This document shows, piece after piece, positions 45,455 to 54,810 of a stretch of DNA of 64,000 bases. Within the stretch, counting starts at the first letter, position 1. Every line of letters starts with the position of its first letter. The notes beneath the pieces are model-generated. The model did no database searches, was not told where the DNA came from, and was given only the letters and a program-made list of their open reading frames with translations. The DNA is from AP-15 sp963703665 (GTDB lineage: Bacteria > Pseudomonadota > Alphaproteobacteria > ATCC43930 > CGMCC-115725), in the NCBI GenBank assembly GCA_963703665.1, contig CAVPFB010000004.1, positions 744,001 to 808,000 of the forward strand, read 5' to 3'. Both the position numbers and the translations under genes were made by a program.

Positions 45455-46410
45455 GCCGCAGCGCTCGCGACCCGGCCCCACAATCGGCCGGCCGCCGCCT
45501 CGACGGCGTCGATCGAGAGCCCGTCCATCAAGCTGTCGGTGGTGCGGTGGTCGAAGCCCGGACCAAACATCGTTGCCGGCGCATCGACCGAGCAGACAAA
45601 ATCGGCGCGTGGTCCCCATGGCGCGTATTGACGGCTCGGGCTCGGCCCGAACAGCCCCAATGTCGGCGTGGCGCACGCCGCGGCGATGTGCATCAGCCCG
45701 GTGTCGTTGCCGACAAACAGGGCGCAGCGCCGCAGCACCGCCGCAGCCGTCAGCAAGTCGATCCGGCCGACCAGGTCGATGCGGCGGTCATCCGGGATCG
45801 CCTCGAGCACTGGCCGGGCCTGCCTGCGTTCGTGGCCGGCGGCCAGGACCGCGACTCGAGCCCCCGGCAGCAATCCGGCGGTTGCGGTCAGCCGACCCGC
45901 CAGCTCGGCAAAACGATCGCCGCGCCATTGCTTGCCGCGCCAGTTCGCCGCCGGGCCGATTGCCAGAACCGGGCCGCCCGGAGCGATCAGCGCAGCGGCG
46001 CCGCGCTCGTGCTGCGGCCCCGTCCAGAGCAACGGGACGGGCGGCGGATCGAGAGCGAACAGGCGGCCGAGCTGGCGCACCCGGTGCTCGCCCGCATCGC
46101 CCTTGGCCATGACCCGGCGCTGTCCCGAGCGCAGCAGCCAGGCGAGCGCCGAGCCGCGCAGATCGACGACCAGATCCCAGCGCCGCGCCGCGACCGCAGC
46201 GTAAAGCGGCAGCCAATGCAGCGACCAGCGCCGCTTTTCGATGACGACGAGCCGCTCGAGCCCCGGCACGAGAGAGAACAGCGGCGCCGCGACCGATCCC
46301 GCCGCGATCGTCAGCCGCGCCCCCGGATAACGGTCTATCAGGTAGGAGATGAGACCGGTCGACAGCACGGCGTCGCCGATGCGCGTCGCAGTGACAAACA
46401 GAATGTCCAT
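45451..46410 (-). CDS. Glycosyltransferase family 9 (heptosyltransferase-like)
   Basis: The 319-residue protein has the GT9 pattern: MDILFVTATRIGDAVLSTGL, then YPGARLTIAAGSVAAPLFSL, WDLVVDLRGSALAWLLRS, PVLAIGPAANWRGKQWRGDR and FVGNDTGLMHIAAACATPTL with GLFGPS. Heptosyltransferases add heptose to Kdo in the LPS inner core. ATG 46410 follows GCGAG. It leads the glycan cassette GT9-GT2-GT-GT4-asnB, all coupled by start/stop overlaps. Confidence 0.9.
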   Translation of the reverse strand: MDILFVTATRIGDAVLSTGLISYLIDRYPGARLTIAAGSVAAPLFSLVPGLERLVVIEKRRWSLHWLPLYAAVAARRWDLVVDLRGSALAWLLRSGQRRVMAKGDAGEHRVRQLGRLFALDPPPVPLLWTGPQHERGAAALIAPGGPVLAIGPAANWRGKQWRGDRFAELAGRLTATAGLLPGARVAVLAAGHERRQARPVLEAIPDDRRIDLVGRIDLLTAAAVLRRCALFVGNDTGLMHIAAACATPTLGLFGPSPSRQYAPWGPRADFVCSVDAPATMFGPGFDHRTTDSLMDGLSIDAVEAAAGRLWGRVASAAA

Positions 46411-46507
46411 CTCGCCGATCCGAGAGCGCTTATATCCTGCACCCCTTGGCTTGCCAAGGCGGCAATCCAGGCCCACCTCTAACCGGCCGGAACCATTCTG
46501 CCGAGCC

Positions 46508-47410
46508 ATGTCTGCACCGTTCTTTGTGCTGCTCGACGAGCGCGGCGTTCTCGCCGTCGACGGGATTGATCGCCGCGCGTTTCTGCAGGGACTCGTCTCC
46601 AACGATCTCGACAAGGTCGGCCCGACAGAGGCGGCCTATGCGGCATTACTGACCGCGCAAGGGAAATACCTGCACGATTTCATGATGGCCGAGATGGGCG
46701 AGTTGATTCTGCTCGACGCCGAAGCCGGGCGCCTGGCCGACCTCGAACGGCGGCTGTCGATCTACCGGCTGCGGGCCAGAGCGTCGATCGAGGAGCGTCC
46801 CGAGCTCGCCGTGGCGGCGGTCTTCGGCGCTGCCGCGCTCGCCGCTCTTGGCCTTCCCGACGAGCCCGGTCGCGCCCGGGCCTTTGCCGGCGGCATCGCC
46901 TTTGTCGATCCAAGGCTCGCGGCGTTGGGTGCGCGCTGCATCCTACCTCGTCGGAGCGCCCGATCTGCGCTCGCCGAGGCTGGACTCGCCGAAGCCGGGT
47001 TTGCCGCCTGGGACGATCTGCGCCTCGAACTGGGAATTCCCGACGGCAGCCGCGACCTGCAGCTCGAAAAGTCGATCCTGCTCGAGGCCGGGTTCGACGA
47101 GCTGAACGGGGTCGACTGGAACAAGGGTTGCTATATCGGCCAGGAGTTGACCGCCCGCACGAAATATCGCGGACTCGTCAAGCGCCGGCTGGTGCCGGTG
47201 ATGATCGAAGGGCCCGCACCCGCGCCGGGGACGGTTGTCACCGACGACGGGCGCGAAATCGGCGAGATGCGATCGAGCCGTCAGCGTCATGGCCTGGCGA
47301 TGCTGCGCCTCGACGCCGCGCTCGGCGCCAAGCGCCTGATCGCCGGTGACGCGGTCGTGGTTCCGACCAGGCCGGACTGGATGCGTCTTCCCGGAGACGG
47401 CGAGGCGTAG
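46508..47410 (+). CDS. ygfZ: Folate-binding YgfZ-family protein
   Basis: The 300-residue protein carries the YgfZ signature KGCYIGQE at 206-213 with C208, an N-terminal GcvT-like fold (VDGIDRRAFLQGLVSNDLDK) and TARTKYRGLVKRRLVPV. YgfZ uses tetrahydrofolate to help repair or assemble Fe-S clusters. It is divergent from the glycan cluster and stands 22 bases from the end of the small secreted gene on the other strand. Confidence 0.92.
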   Translation: MSAPFFVLLDERGVLAVDGIDRRAFLQGLVSNDLDKVGPTEAAYAALLTAQGKYLHDFMMAEMGELILLDAEAGRLADLERRLSIYRLRARASIEERPELAVAAVFGAAALAALGLPDEPGRARAFAGGIAFVDPRLAALGARCILPRRSARSALAEAGLAEAGFAAWDDLRLELGIPDGSRDLQLEKSILLEAGFDELNGVDWNKGCYIGQELTARTKYRGLVKRRLVPVMIEGPAPAPGTVVTDDGREIGEMRSSRQRHGLAMLRLDAALGAKRLIAGDAVVVPTRPDWMRLPGDGEA

Positions 47411-47431
47411 GTACCCCTCCCTCGCAGCGAA

Positions 47432-47836
47432 TTATTGCGGATCGGGCGCGTTCAGCTGCTGCTGGATGTCTCGGCTGCGCTCGCTGCCCGGGCTCAGACC
47501 CTCCCACTGCTGGGCGCGCAGGGCATTGCGGTAGGCCTCTAATTTCTGCTGGTCGATCGGACCCGGCAATTGCAGCGGCGGATAGGCCGGGTTCGCCGGC
47601 TGAGGCAGTTGGTAGACTGGGCCGGGCTGCGTCAAGAGCGGCGACAGCCCGTTGGGCGGGGTCGCGGCGTAGCCGGGATTGATCGGCGGCGGCAACGGCG
47701 CTGGCGTGATCGGCACCGGCGCCGGAGCAGCCTGCGGCAGGAACTGCGGCAGCGGCGTCTGGATCGCAGCGTCGGCGGGCGCTGCCGATCCGACGACCAA
47801 CGCGATGACGAGCGCAGCGGCCGCCGGTCGGATCAA
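47432..47836 (-). CDS. Small Pro-rich exported protein
   Basis: From TTG 47836, which overlaps the ppdK stop (TTGA), the 134-residue product starts LIRPAAAALVIALVVGSAAP, a signal peptide ending in ADAA. It continues with Pro-rich sequence (APVPITPAPLPPPINPGYAA) and a helical end (QKLEAYRNALRAQQWEGLSP). No catalytic motif is seen. Coupling to ppdK is suggested by position only. It may be a periplasmic linker protein. Confidence 0.6.
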   Translation of the reverse strand: MIRPAAAALVIALVVGSAAPADAAIQTPLPQFLPQAAPAPVPITPAPLPPPINPGYAATPPNGLSPLLTQPGPVYQLPQPANPAYPPLQLPGPIDQQKLEAYRNALRAQQWEGLSPGSERSRDIQQQLNAPDPQ

Positions 47837-50515
47837 GCCGTCGCGTCCCGATGTTCGCCAGCGAGTGCAGCCTGCGCCGCGGCGAGGCGCGCGATCGGTA
47901 CGCGATAGGGCGAACACGACACGTAATCGAGCCCGACATCCTGAAAAAACCGGATCGAGGCGGGATCGCCGCCGTGCTCGCCGCAGATGCCGAGCTTCAA
48001 CCCCGGCCGGGCGATCCGGCCGCGCTCGGCGGCGACGCGCACCAGTTCGCCGACACCCTCGGTGTCGATGGTCACGAACGGGTCGTGCTCGAGGATGCCG
48101 AGCCGCTGGTAGGCACCGAGAAAGCTCGCGGCATCGTCGCGTGACAGGCCGAACACGGTCTGGGTCAGGTCGTTGGTGCCAAAGCTGAAAAACTCCGCGC
48201 TCGCGGCGATTTCGCCGGCGCACAAGGCCGCCCGCGGCAATTCGATCATGGTGCCGACCATATAGGGCACCTCGACCGCGGCCCGTTGCATGACCCCCTT
48301 GCCGACCTGATCGATCATCGCCTTCAGCATGTCGAATTCTTTTCTGGTCGCGATCAGCGGCAGCATGATCTCGGGCGCCACCGGGTCGCCGGTCTCCTTG
48401 ATCACCGTCGCGGCAGCCTCGAAGATCGCTGTCGCCTGCATTTCGTAGATCTCGGGATAGGTGATGCCGAGGCGGCAGCCGCGATGGCCGAGCATCGGAT
48501 TGGTCTCGTGCAATGCCAGCGCGCGCTGGCGGATCTGGGCGACGTCGCGACCGGTCAACCGCGCCATCTCGTCGAATTCCGCGTCGGTCTTGGGCAGGAA
48601 TTCGTGGAATGGCGGATCGAGCAGCCGGATCGTCACCGGGAGCCCCTTCATGATGCGAAAGATCTCGGCGAAGTCCTGGCGCTGCATCGGCAATAGCTCG
48701 GCGAGCCCGGCGCGCCGCCCCCTTTCGTCGTCGGCCATGATCACGCGGCGGATCGGGCCGATGCGGTCGACGTCGAAGAACATGTGCTCGGTACGGGAAA
48801 GGCCGATGCCCTCGGCGCCGAAGCGGCGCGCGGTCCGCGCGTCGAGCGCGGTCTCGGCGTTGGCGCGCACCCCCATCTTGCGGATCGCGTCGGCCCAGCC
48901 CATCAGCGTTGCAAAGTCGCCCGACAGCTCAGGCTGGATCGTCGGCACCTCGCCGGCCATGACCTCGCCGGTCGAGCCGTCGAGAGTGATCACCTCGCCC
49001 GCCTTGATCAGCGTGGCGCGGGCCGACATCGTGCCCGCCGCGTAATCGACGTGCAGATCGCCGGCACCGGCGACGCAGGGGCGCCCCATGCCGCGCGCGA
49101 CTACCGCGGCGTGGCTGGTCATGCCGCCGCGGGTGGTCAGAATGCCCTTGGCGGCGTGCATGCCGTGAATGTCCTCGGGACTGGTCTCGATCCGCACCAG
49201 GATCACCGCCTCGCCGCGGGCGGCGAGCGATTCGGCTTCTTCGGCCGAGAACACGACCTTGCCCGAAGCCGCACCCGGCGAGGCCGGCAGGCCGCGAGTG
49301 AGGACCGTGGTCTTGGCCTTGGGGTCGAGGGTCGGATGCAGCAGCTGGTCGAGCGAATTCGGTTCGATGCGGCGGATCGCCTCGTCGTGGTCGATGACCC
49401 CCTCCTCGACCAGCGCCACCGCGATCTTCAGCGCCGCCTGCGCGGTGCGCTTGCCGGACCGGGTCTGCAGCATCCACAATTTGCCGCGCTGCACCGTGAA
49501 TTCGATGTCCTGCATATCGCGGTAATGGTCCTCGAGCACCCGGCGCACCCGGCACAGTTCGTCGAGTACCTCGGGCATAACCTCTTCCATCGCCGGCAAC
49601 ACCGATTTGGTCGCCTCTTTGCCGGCGACCGTCAGGTGCTGCGGCGTGCGGATGCCGGCGACGACATCCTCGCCCTGGGCATTGACCAGATATTCGCCAT
49701 AAAATTCGTTGGCCCCGGTCGAGGGGTTGCGGGTAAAGGCGACGCCGGTCGCGCAGTCAGCGCCCATATTGCCGAACACCATCGCCTGGACATTGACCGC
49801 GGTCCCCCAATCGGCCGGGATCTCGTGCAAGCGGCGGTAAGTAACGGCGCGCGGATTCATCCATGACCCGAAAACGGCGCCGATCGCGCCCCACAGCTGG
49901 GAGTTCGGCTCCTGCGGGAAGGGCTGTCCGGTCTCCTGCGCCACGACGTCCTTGAACCCGTCGACGATCGTCCTCCAGTCCTCGGCGGTGAGGTCGGTGT
50001 CGAGCGTTTGTCCGCTGTCGAGCTTGTGGTTTTCCAGAAGCTCCTCGAAATGATGATGTTCGATGCCGAGCACCACCTGCCCGTACATCTGGATAAATCG
50101 GCGATAGCTGTCGTAGGCAAAACGCTCGTCGCCGCTTTTGCAGGCCAAGCCCTTCGACCGCGCGATCGTTGAGCCCGAGATTGAGGACGGTGTCCATCAT
50201 GCCCGGCATCGACACCCGCGCGCCGGAGCGGACCGAGACCAGCAGCGGGTTGTCGGCGTCGCCGAAGCGCGCGCCGAGCGCCCGCTCGATCGCCGCGAGC
50301 CCGCCGGCGATCTCTGCTTCGAGCTCGGGCGGGTAAGTCTTGCCGTTCTGGTAGAACCAGGTGCACACCTCGGTGGTGATGGTAAAGCCGGGCGGCACCG
50401 GCAACCCGAGATCGCTCATCTCGGCGAGCCCGGCGCCCTTGCCGCCGAGCAGGTCGCGCATCGCCGCACCGCCCTCGGCCGTGCCGCCGCCAAACCCATA
50501 GACCCATTTCGTCAT
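47833..50515 (-). CDS. ppdK: Pyruvate, phosphate dikinase, one-base frameshift in the N-terminal part
   Basis: PpdK interconverts pyruvate, ATP and Pi with PEP, AMP and PPi. The start MTKWVYGFGGGTAEGGAAMR and the nucleotide-grasp region GKGAGLAEMSDLGLPVPPGF lie in one frame. From LACKSGDERFAYDSYRRFIQ onward the protein is in the next, with one extra G in the GGG at about 50148. The phosphohistidine motif GGMTSHAAVVARGMGRPCVA and the PEP-binding barrel (FFSFGTNDLTQTVFGLSRDD, ICGEHGGDP) are intact. Length is about 893 residues when joined, as expected. It follows glyS by 7 bases, the usual alphaproteobacterial order. Confidence 0.9.
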
Positions 50516-50522
50516 CCGCCGC

Positions 50523-52718
50523 TCACCCTTCGATCAGCGAGAAATCGGCCACTTGATTCATGGTCGAACGGATACGCGATAAGAGGCGTAGCCGGTTCTC
50601 GCGCAACCTCGGTTCATTGGTGTTAACGGTGACTTTGTCAAAAAATTCGTCGACCGGCTGCCGCAATCCCGCCAAAAAGGACATCGCAGTATCGAAATTC
50701 TCTTCCGCGAGACACTGCTGAACGTCCGCGCCGACCACGATCAGAGCCTCTGCTAAGGTCTTTTCCTCGGATGCCACGAAGCGAGAGGAGTCGGGCTCAC
50801 CATCATAGGTCCGCGCATCTCGCCGCTCCTCGATGTTGAGGATGCTGAGCGCGCGGCGATAGGCCGTCAGCAAATTGTTGCCGTTTTCCGAATAGATGAA
50901 ATTTCCAAGGGCGAACACCCGATCATGCAGCCGCATAAGGTCGTCCTCCGTTTCACGCTTGCCAGCACCGGAGAAACCTGCCGCGATAAGATCGTGACGA
51001 AAACCGTATTGACGAAGGTGGACCTTCAGGCGATCCACAAGAAAGGCAAGAATCTCCTCGACGATTTCCGGCAATATACCGCCTAAAGAGGTATCCGTCT
51101 GAATGAAGGCTTGGCGCAGCGATAGTCGAAGGTGGTTTTCCAGGACGATTCGAATCACGCCTAGCGCAGCGCGGCGTAGAGCAAAGGGGTCGCCAGAGCC
51201 GGTCGGCCGCTCACCGATTGCGAAAAAAACGACAAGAGCATCGATCTTATCGGCAAGCGCGACGACGACGCTTGCGGGGGCAGTCGGGCAGGTGTCGCTT
51301 GGGCCGAGCGGTTTGTAATGTTCGGCGACGGCATCGGCGACCGGAAGCTCCTCATCGTCATTGAGTGCGTAGTACCGCCCCATGATCCCCTGCAATTCCG
51401 GGAACTCACCGACCATGCCGGTCGAAAGGTCGGCTTTGGCGAGCCGTGCAGCTCGGCGGGCTCTCGCACTCAAGCCACCCTCGTCGTCATTCCCGCAAAA
51501 GCGGGAACCCAGCGCAAGTGATGAACGGTCGCCCGCTGTTCTAGCCAGGGGCAGGCTCTGGACCCCCGCTTCCGCGGGGGCGACGAAGGGGTTATCCGGG
51601 TAGCGGATACGATCCGCGAGAAACTCCGCCAGCTGCTCCATCCGCTCGGACTTGTCGTACATGCTGCCGAGCTTCGCGTGATAGACGCGGTCCTTGAGCG
51701 CGTCGACCCGGTCTTCGAGCCGGACCTTGCGGTCCTGGTCCCAGAAGAAGCGGGCGTCGGCGAGACGGGCGCGCAGCACCCGCTCGTTGCCGGCGATGAT
51801 CGCCTTGCCGTCGTCCTCGGAGAGGTTGTTGGCGACGAACAGGAAATGCGGAGCCGGTCTGCCGTCGGGATATGCGCACGTAAAATATTTCTGGTGCACG
51901 CGCATCGCGGTCTGCAGGACCTCGGGCGGCAATGTCATGAAGTCGGGGTCGATCGCGCCGGAGAGCATGACCGGGAATTCGGCCAGCCCGGCGACCTCGT
52001 CGAGCAAAGCGGGGTCGGGCTTGACGGCCACCTCCAATTCCGCAGCCCGGCGGTCGAGATCGACACGGATTATTTCTTTGCGGCGGTCCTGGTCGAGGAT
52101 GACATAAGCCGCTTCGAGCTTTTCGAGGTAATCGCCGGCGCTTTCGAGCGTGATCTCGCCCGGCGCCATGAACCGATGGCCGCGCGTGGTGCGGCCGACC
52201 GGCACGCCCTCCAGCGCCAACGGCAGGACGTCGCCGTCGTAGAGGCACAGCACCGATGTCAGGGGCCGCACCCACCGCAAGGGCGAGCCCGGCCAGCGCA
52301 TCGATTTCGGCCAGGGCAGTTCGACGATCGCCGCCTTGATCAGTTCGGGGAGCACCTTCGCGGCCGGCCGGCCGGAGCGCTTGAGCACCGCGAAATAGAA
52401 TTCGGCGCGTCCGGTGTCGCGGATCTCGCACTCGTCGACCAAGCCGAGCCCGGCCGAGCGCAGAAACCCGTCGATCGCCGCCGGCGGCGCGCCGACCCGC
52501 GGCCCGCGCCGCTCCTCGGTGCGATCGGGCTGGGTCGCGGGAATGCCCGCGGCGACGATTGCGAGCCGGCGCGGCGTCACATAGCCGCGCAACTCCGCGG
52601 CCGGGATGTCGGCAGCGACGAGCTTGTCGCGCAGCAGCCCTGTCAGATCCTCGATCGCGCGGCGCTGCATCCGCGCCGGGATCTCTTCCGACAATAATTC
52701 GAGCAGCAGCTCGCCCAT
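50523..52718 (-). CDS. glyS: Glycyl-tRNA synthetase beta subunit, carrying an in-frame palindromic insertion
   Basis: GlyS with GlyQ charges tRNA-Gly. It starts MGELLLELLSEEIPARMQRR (ATG 52718, just after the glyQ stop). It shows ELRGYVTPRRLAIVAAGIPA, VHQKYFTCAYPDGRPAPHFL, ARFFWDQDRK and AKADLSTGMVGEFPELQGIM with GRYYA, through to VTVNTNEPRLRENRLRLLSR. The 731 residues include an insert at about 375-415 (NPFVAPAEAGVQSLPLARTA to SRFCGNDDEGG) between FLADRIRYPD and RARRAARLAKAD, where the normal protein is continuous. DNA encoding the C-terminal half has visibly lower GC than the N-terminal half. Confidence 0.95.
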   Translation of the reverse strand: MGELLLELLSEEIPARMQRRAIEDLTGLLRDKLVAADIPAAELRGYVTPRRLAIVAAGIPATQPDRTEERRGPRVGAPPAAIDGFLRSAGLGLVDECEIRDTGRAEFYFAVLKRSGRPAAKVLPELIKAAIVELPWPKSMRWPGSPLRWVRPLTSVLCLYDGDVLPLALEGVPVGRTTRGHRFMAPGEITLESAGDYLEKLEAAYVILDQDRRKEIIRVDLDRRAAELEVAVKPDPALLDEVAGLAEFPVMLSGAIDPDFMTLPPEVLQTAMRVHQKYFTCAYPDGRPAPHFLFVANNLSEDDGKAIIAGNERVLRARLADARFFWDQDRKVRLEDRVDALKDRVYHAKLGSMYDKSERMEQLAEFLADRIRYPDNPFVAPAEAGVQSLPLARTAGDRSSLALGSRFCGNDDEGGLSARARRAARLAKADLSTGMVGEFPELQGIMGRYYALNDDEELPVADAVAEHYKPLGPSDTCPTAPASVVVALADKIDALVVFFAIGERPTGSGDPFALRRAALGVIRIVLENHLRLSLRQAFIQTDTSLGGILPEIVEEILAFLVDRLKVHLRQYGFRHDLIAAGFSGAGKRETEDDLMRLHDRVFALGNFIYSENGNNLLTAYRRALSILNIEERRDARTYDGEPDSSRFVASEEKTLAEALIVVGADVQQCLAEENFDTAMSFLAGLRQPVDEFFDKVTVNTNEPRLRENRLRLLSRIRSTMNQVADFSLIEG
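51485..51585. repeat. RPE-like palindromic element inside glyS
   Basis: The left arm CGTCATTCCCGCAAAAGCGG with GAACCCAG (51485-51512) and the right arm CTGGACCCCCGCTTCCGCGG with GGGCGACG (51558-51585) are reverse complements with few mismatches. Each arm also folds as a small hairpin. The consensus resembles the 'CTGGA(C/T)CCCCGCTTTCGCGGGGATGACG' repeat dispersed in alphaproteobacteria. It is read through as protein without a stop. Confidence 0.88.
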
Positions 52719-52719
52719 C

Positions 52720-53580
52720 TCAACCGGCGGCTCCGGCAAGCCAGGCCTCGCAGCAGCCTTTGGCGAGCGCCCGGACGCGCAGGATGTAGGCGGCGCGCTC
52801 GGTCACGCTGATCGCACCACGCGCGTCGAGCAGGTTGAACAGATGGCTCGCCTTCAGGCACTGGTCATAGGCCGGCAATGCCAGTCCACGTTCGAGCACG
52901 GCGCGGCATTCAGCCTCGGCGTCGGCGAAATGGCCGGCCAGACGACCGGTGTCGGCAGTCTCGAAATTGTAATTCGAGAATTCCCGCTCGGCGCGCCGAA
53001 ACACCTCGCCATAAGTGATCTCGCCAGGGCCGGAGACGCCATTGTAGTCGAGATCGAACACGCTCTCGACCCCCTGCACGTACATCGCCAAGCGCTCGAG
53101 CCCATAGGTCAATTCGGTCGAGACCGGATCGCATTCGATGCCGCCGACCTGCTGGAAATAGGTGAACTGGCTGACCTCCATGCCGTCGAGCCAGACCTCC
53201 CAGCCGAGCCCCCAGGCGCCCAGCGTCGGGCTCTCCCAATCATCCTCGACAAAGCGGATGTCGTGCCGGCGCGCCTCGATGCCGATCGCCGCGAGGCTGG
53301 CGAGATAGAGCTCCTGGCTGTCGCGCGGCGCCGGCTTCAGGATCACCTGCAGCTGGTGGTGCTGCTGCAGCCGGTTCGGGTTTTCGCCGTACCGGCCGTC
53401 GGTCGGGCGGCGCGACGGCTGGACATAGGCGGCGCGCCACGACTCGGGCCCGAGCGCGTGCAACGCCGTCGCCGGGTGAAAGGTGCCAGCGCCGACCTCG
53501 ACATCGTAGGGCTGCAGGATCACGCAGCCCAGACGTGCCCAATAGCTTTGCAAGTCGAAGATCATCGATTGAAAGCTCAC
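52720..53580 (-). CDS. glyQ: Glycyl-tRNA synthetase alpha subunit
   Basis: The 286-residue subunit reads MSFQSMIFDLQSYWARLGCV, ILQPYDVEVGAGTFHPATAL, YVQPSRRPTDGRYGENPNRL and EVWLDGMEVSQFTYFQQVGG, with the class II aminoacyl-adenylate motifs complete. It pairs with GlyS encoded directly downstream (TGAGATG). Both arms of the heterotetramer are therefore made from one message. Confidence 0.96.
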   Translation of the reverse strand: MSFQSMIFDLQSYWARLGCVILQPYDVEVGAGTFHPATALHALGPESWRAAYVQPSRRPTDGRYGENPNRLQQHHQLQVILKPAPRDSQELYLASLAAIGIEARRHDIRFVEDDWESPTLGAWGLGWEVWLDGMEVSQFTYFQQVGGIECDPVSTELTYGLERLAMYVQGVESVFDLDYNGVSGPGEITYGEVFRRAEREFSNYNFETADTGRLAGHFADAEAECRAVLERGLALPAYDQCLKASHLFNLLDARGAISVTERAAYILRVRALAKGCCEAWLAGAAG

Positions 53581-53604
53581 CGGCGCGCCCCAAAGCTGCC
53601 GCGA

Positions 53605-53832
53605 TCAGCGCGGTCGCGGGCAGTCGGGCCGGCCGCAGCCCGGCGCCTGCGTGGAGACATAGGCGCCGCACACGCCGCAAGCGACCAGATCCTCGGCCGG
53701 GATCGCCCGTTGCGGCGGCGCCGCCGAGCGGCGGCGCGGCAATTCGCGGGCCGGTCCGTTCAGCCAGCGGTATGCTATCCACACCGCGCCGATCACCAGG
53801 ATCATGAAGACGAGCTTCGGAACCTCGAACAT
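53605..53832 (-). CDS. Small membrane-anchored zinc-ribbon protein
   Basis: The 75-residue product has one N-terminal transmembrane helix (VPKLVFMILVIGAVWIAYRW). A basic linker follows, then a C-terminal ribbon LVACGVCGAYVSTQAPGCGR with PDCPRP giving four Cys ligands. The layout recalls PP0621-type small proteins, often seen near tRNA-synthetase or envelope genes in alphaproteobacteria. It is 24 bases upstream of glyQ in the same direction. Function unknown. Confidence 0.68.
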   Translation of the reverse strand: MFEVPKLVFMILVIGAVWIAYRWLNGPARELPRRRSAAPPQRAIPAEDLVACGVCGAYVSTQAPGCGRPDCPRPR

Positions 53833-53900
53833 CGGCGAGGTTTAGCGGTCCGGCGCGAGCCGGGTCAAGAAATCCCCCGGGCCACCATGGACAATTATCC

Positions 53901-54743
53901 TCACAGCCCGAACCGGCCCCACATCACCCGTGCTTCGAGCCACTCGGCGAGATCGGCGATCGCCGCCGCGGGCTCGCGGGCGGCGAACGGCAGCCGGCCC
54001 CAGAACGGCCGCCGCCGCTCGGCCGCGATCGGGCGCAGCCGGACCTCGGAGCCGTAGCGCGCCCGCATCACCGCGCGCAATTCGCCGATGCCGTCGATCA
54101 GCCCGCGCTCGGCCGCCATGTGCCCGGTCAGCACGTCACCGTTGAACAGGGTGTCGTCGGCAGCGTCGATCTTGCCGGCGCGGCGACGGTGGACATGCTC
54201 CTTGAAAGCCCGGTGGATGTCCTGCTGCAACCCGGTCAGGCGCTGAACATCGTCCGGGTCCACCGGCAGAAACGGGTCAAGCAGGGATTTGTGCGCGCCG
54301 GCGGTGTAAAGGCGGCGCTCGACGCCGAGCCGGCCGATCAGCTCGTGCAGGCCAAAGCCAGCGCTGATCACCCCGATCGAGCCGACCAGCGAAGTCTCCT
54401 CGCCGAAAATCTCGTCGCCGGCGAGCGCCAGCCAATAGCCGCCCGAGGCCGCCACATCCTCGGCGAAAGCGATCACCGGGACTGCCTTCTCGTCAGCCAG
54501 CTGGCGGATCCGGCGAAACAGCAGCGCCGACTGCACCGGCGAGCCGCCCGGCGAATTGACCACGATGGCGACGGCGACGACCCCGCGCAGCTTGAACGCC
54601 CGCTCGATCGCCCGGGCGTGGCTCGCCAGCGAGATGCCGTCGCGGCGGGCCCGCGGCATGATGACGCCCTCGAAGCGCAGCACCGCGACCACCGGCCCGC
54701 GCCGCCACAGCCGCTCCACGTCGAGATAATCACGCAGGTTCAT
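53901..54743 (-). CDS. S49-family (SppA-like) serine protease
   Basis: The 280-residue short SppA/SohB type has the catalytic Ser S100 in AEDVAASGGYWLALAGDEIF and the Lys K152 in YTAGAHKSLLDPFLPVD. SPGGSPVQSALLFRRIR precedes and SLVGSIGVIS follows. These Ser-Lys enzymes degrade cleaved signal peptides at the inner membrane. A transmembrane anchor is not obvious, so association may be peripheral. It lies 68 bases downstream of the methyltransferase gene. Confidence 0.9.
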   Translation of the reverse strand: MNLRDYLDVERLWRRGPVVAVLRFEGVIMPRARRDGISLASHARAIERAFKLRGVVAVAIVVNSPGGSPVQSALLFRRIRQLADEKAVPVIAFAEDVAASGGYWLALAGDEIFGEETSLVGSIGVISAGFGLHELIGRLGVERRLYTAGAHKSLLDPFLPVDPDDVQRLTGLQQDIHRAFKEHVHRRRAGKIDAADDTLFNGDVLTGHMAAERGLIDGIGELRAVMRARYGSEVRLRPIAAERRRPFWGRLPFAAREPAAAIADLAEWLEARVMWGRFGL

Positions 54744-54810
54744 CTGGTCTCAGATGGGAGGGCGCGCTCGCCGGCACCCGGGCGCGCACGCCAGAGGCCA
54801 CAGCCGGAGG

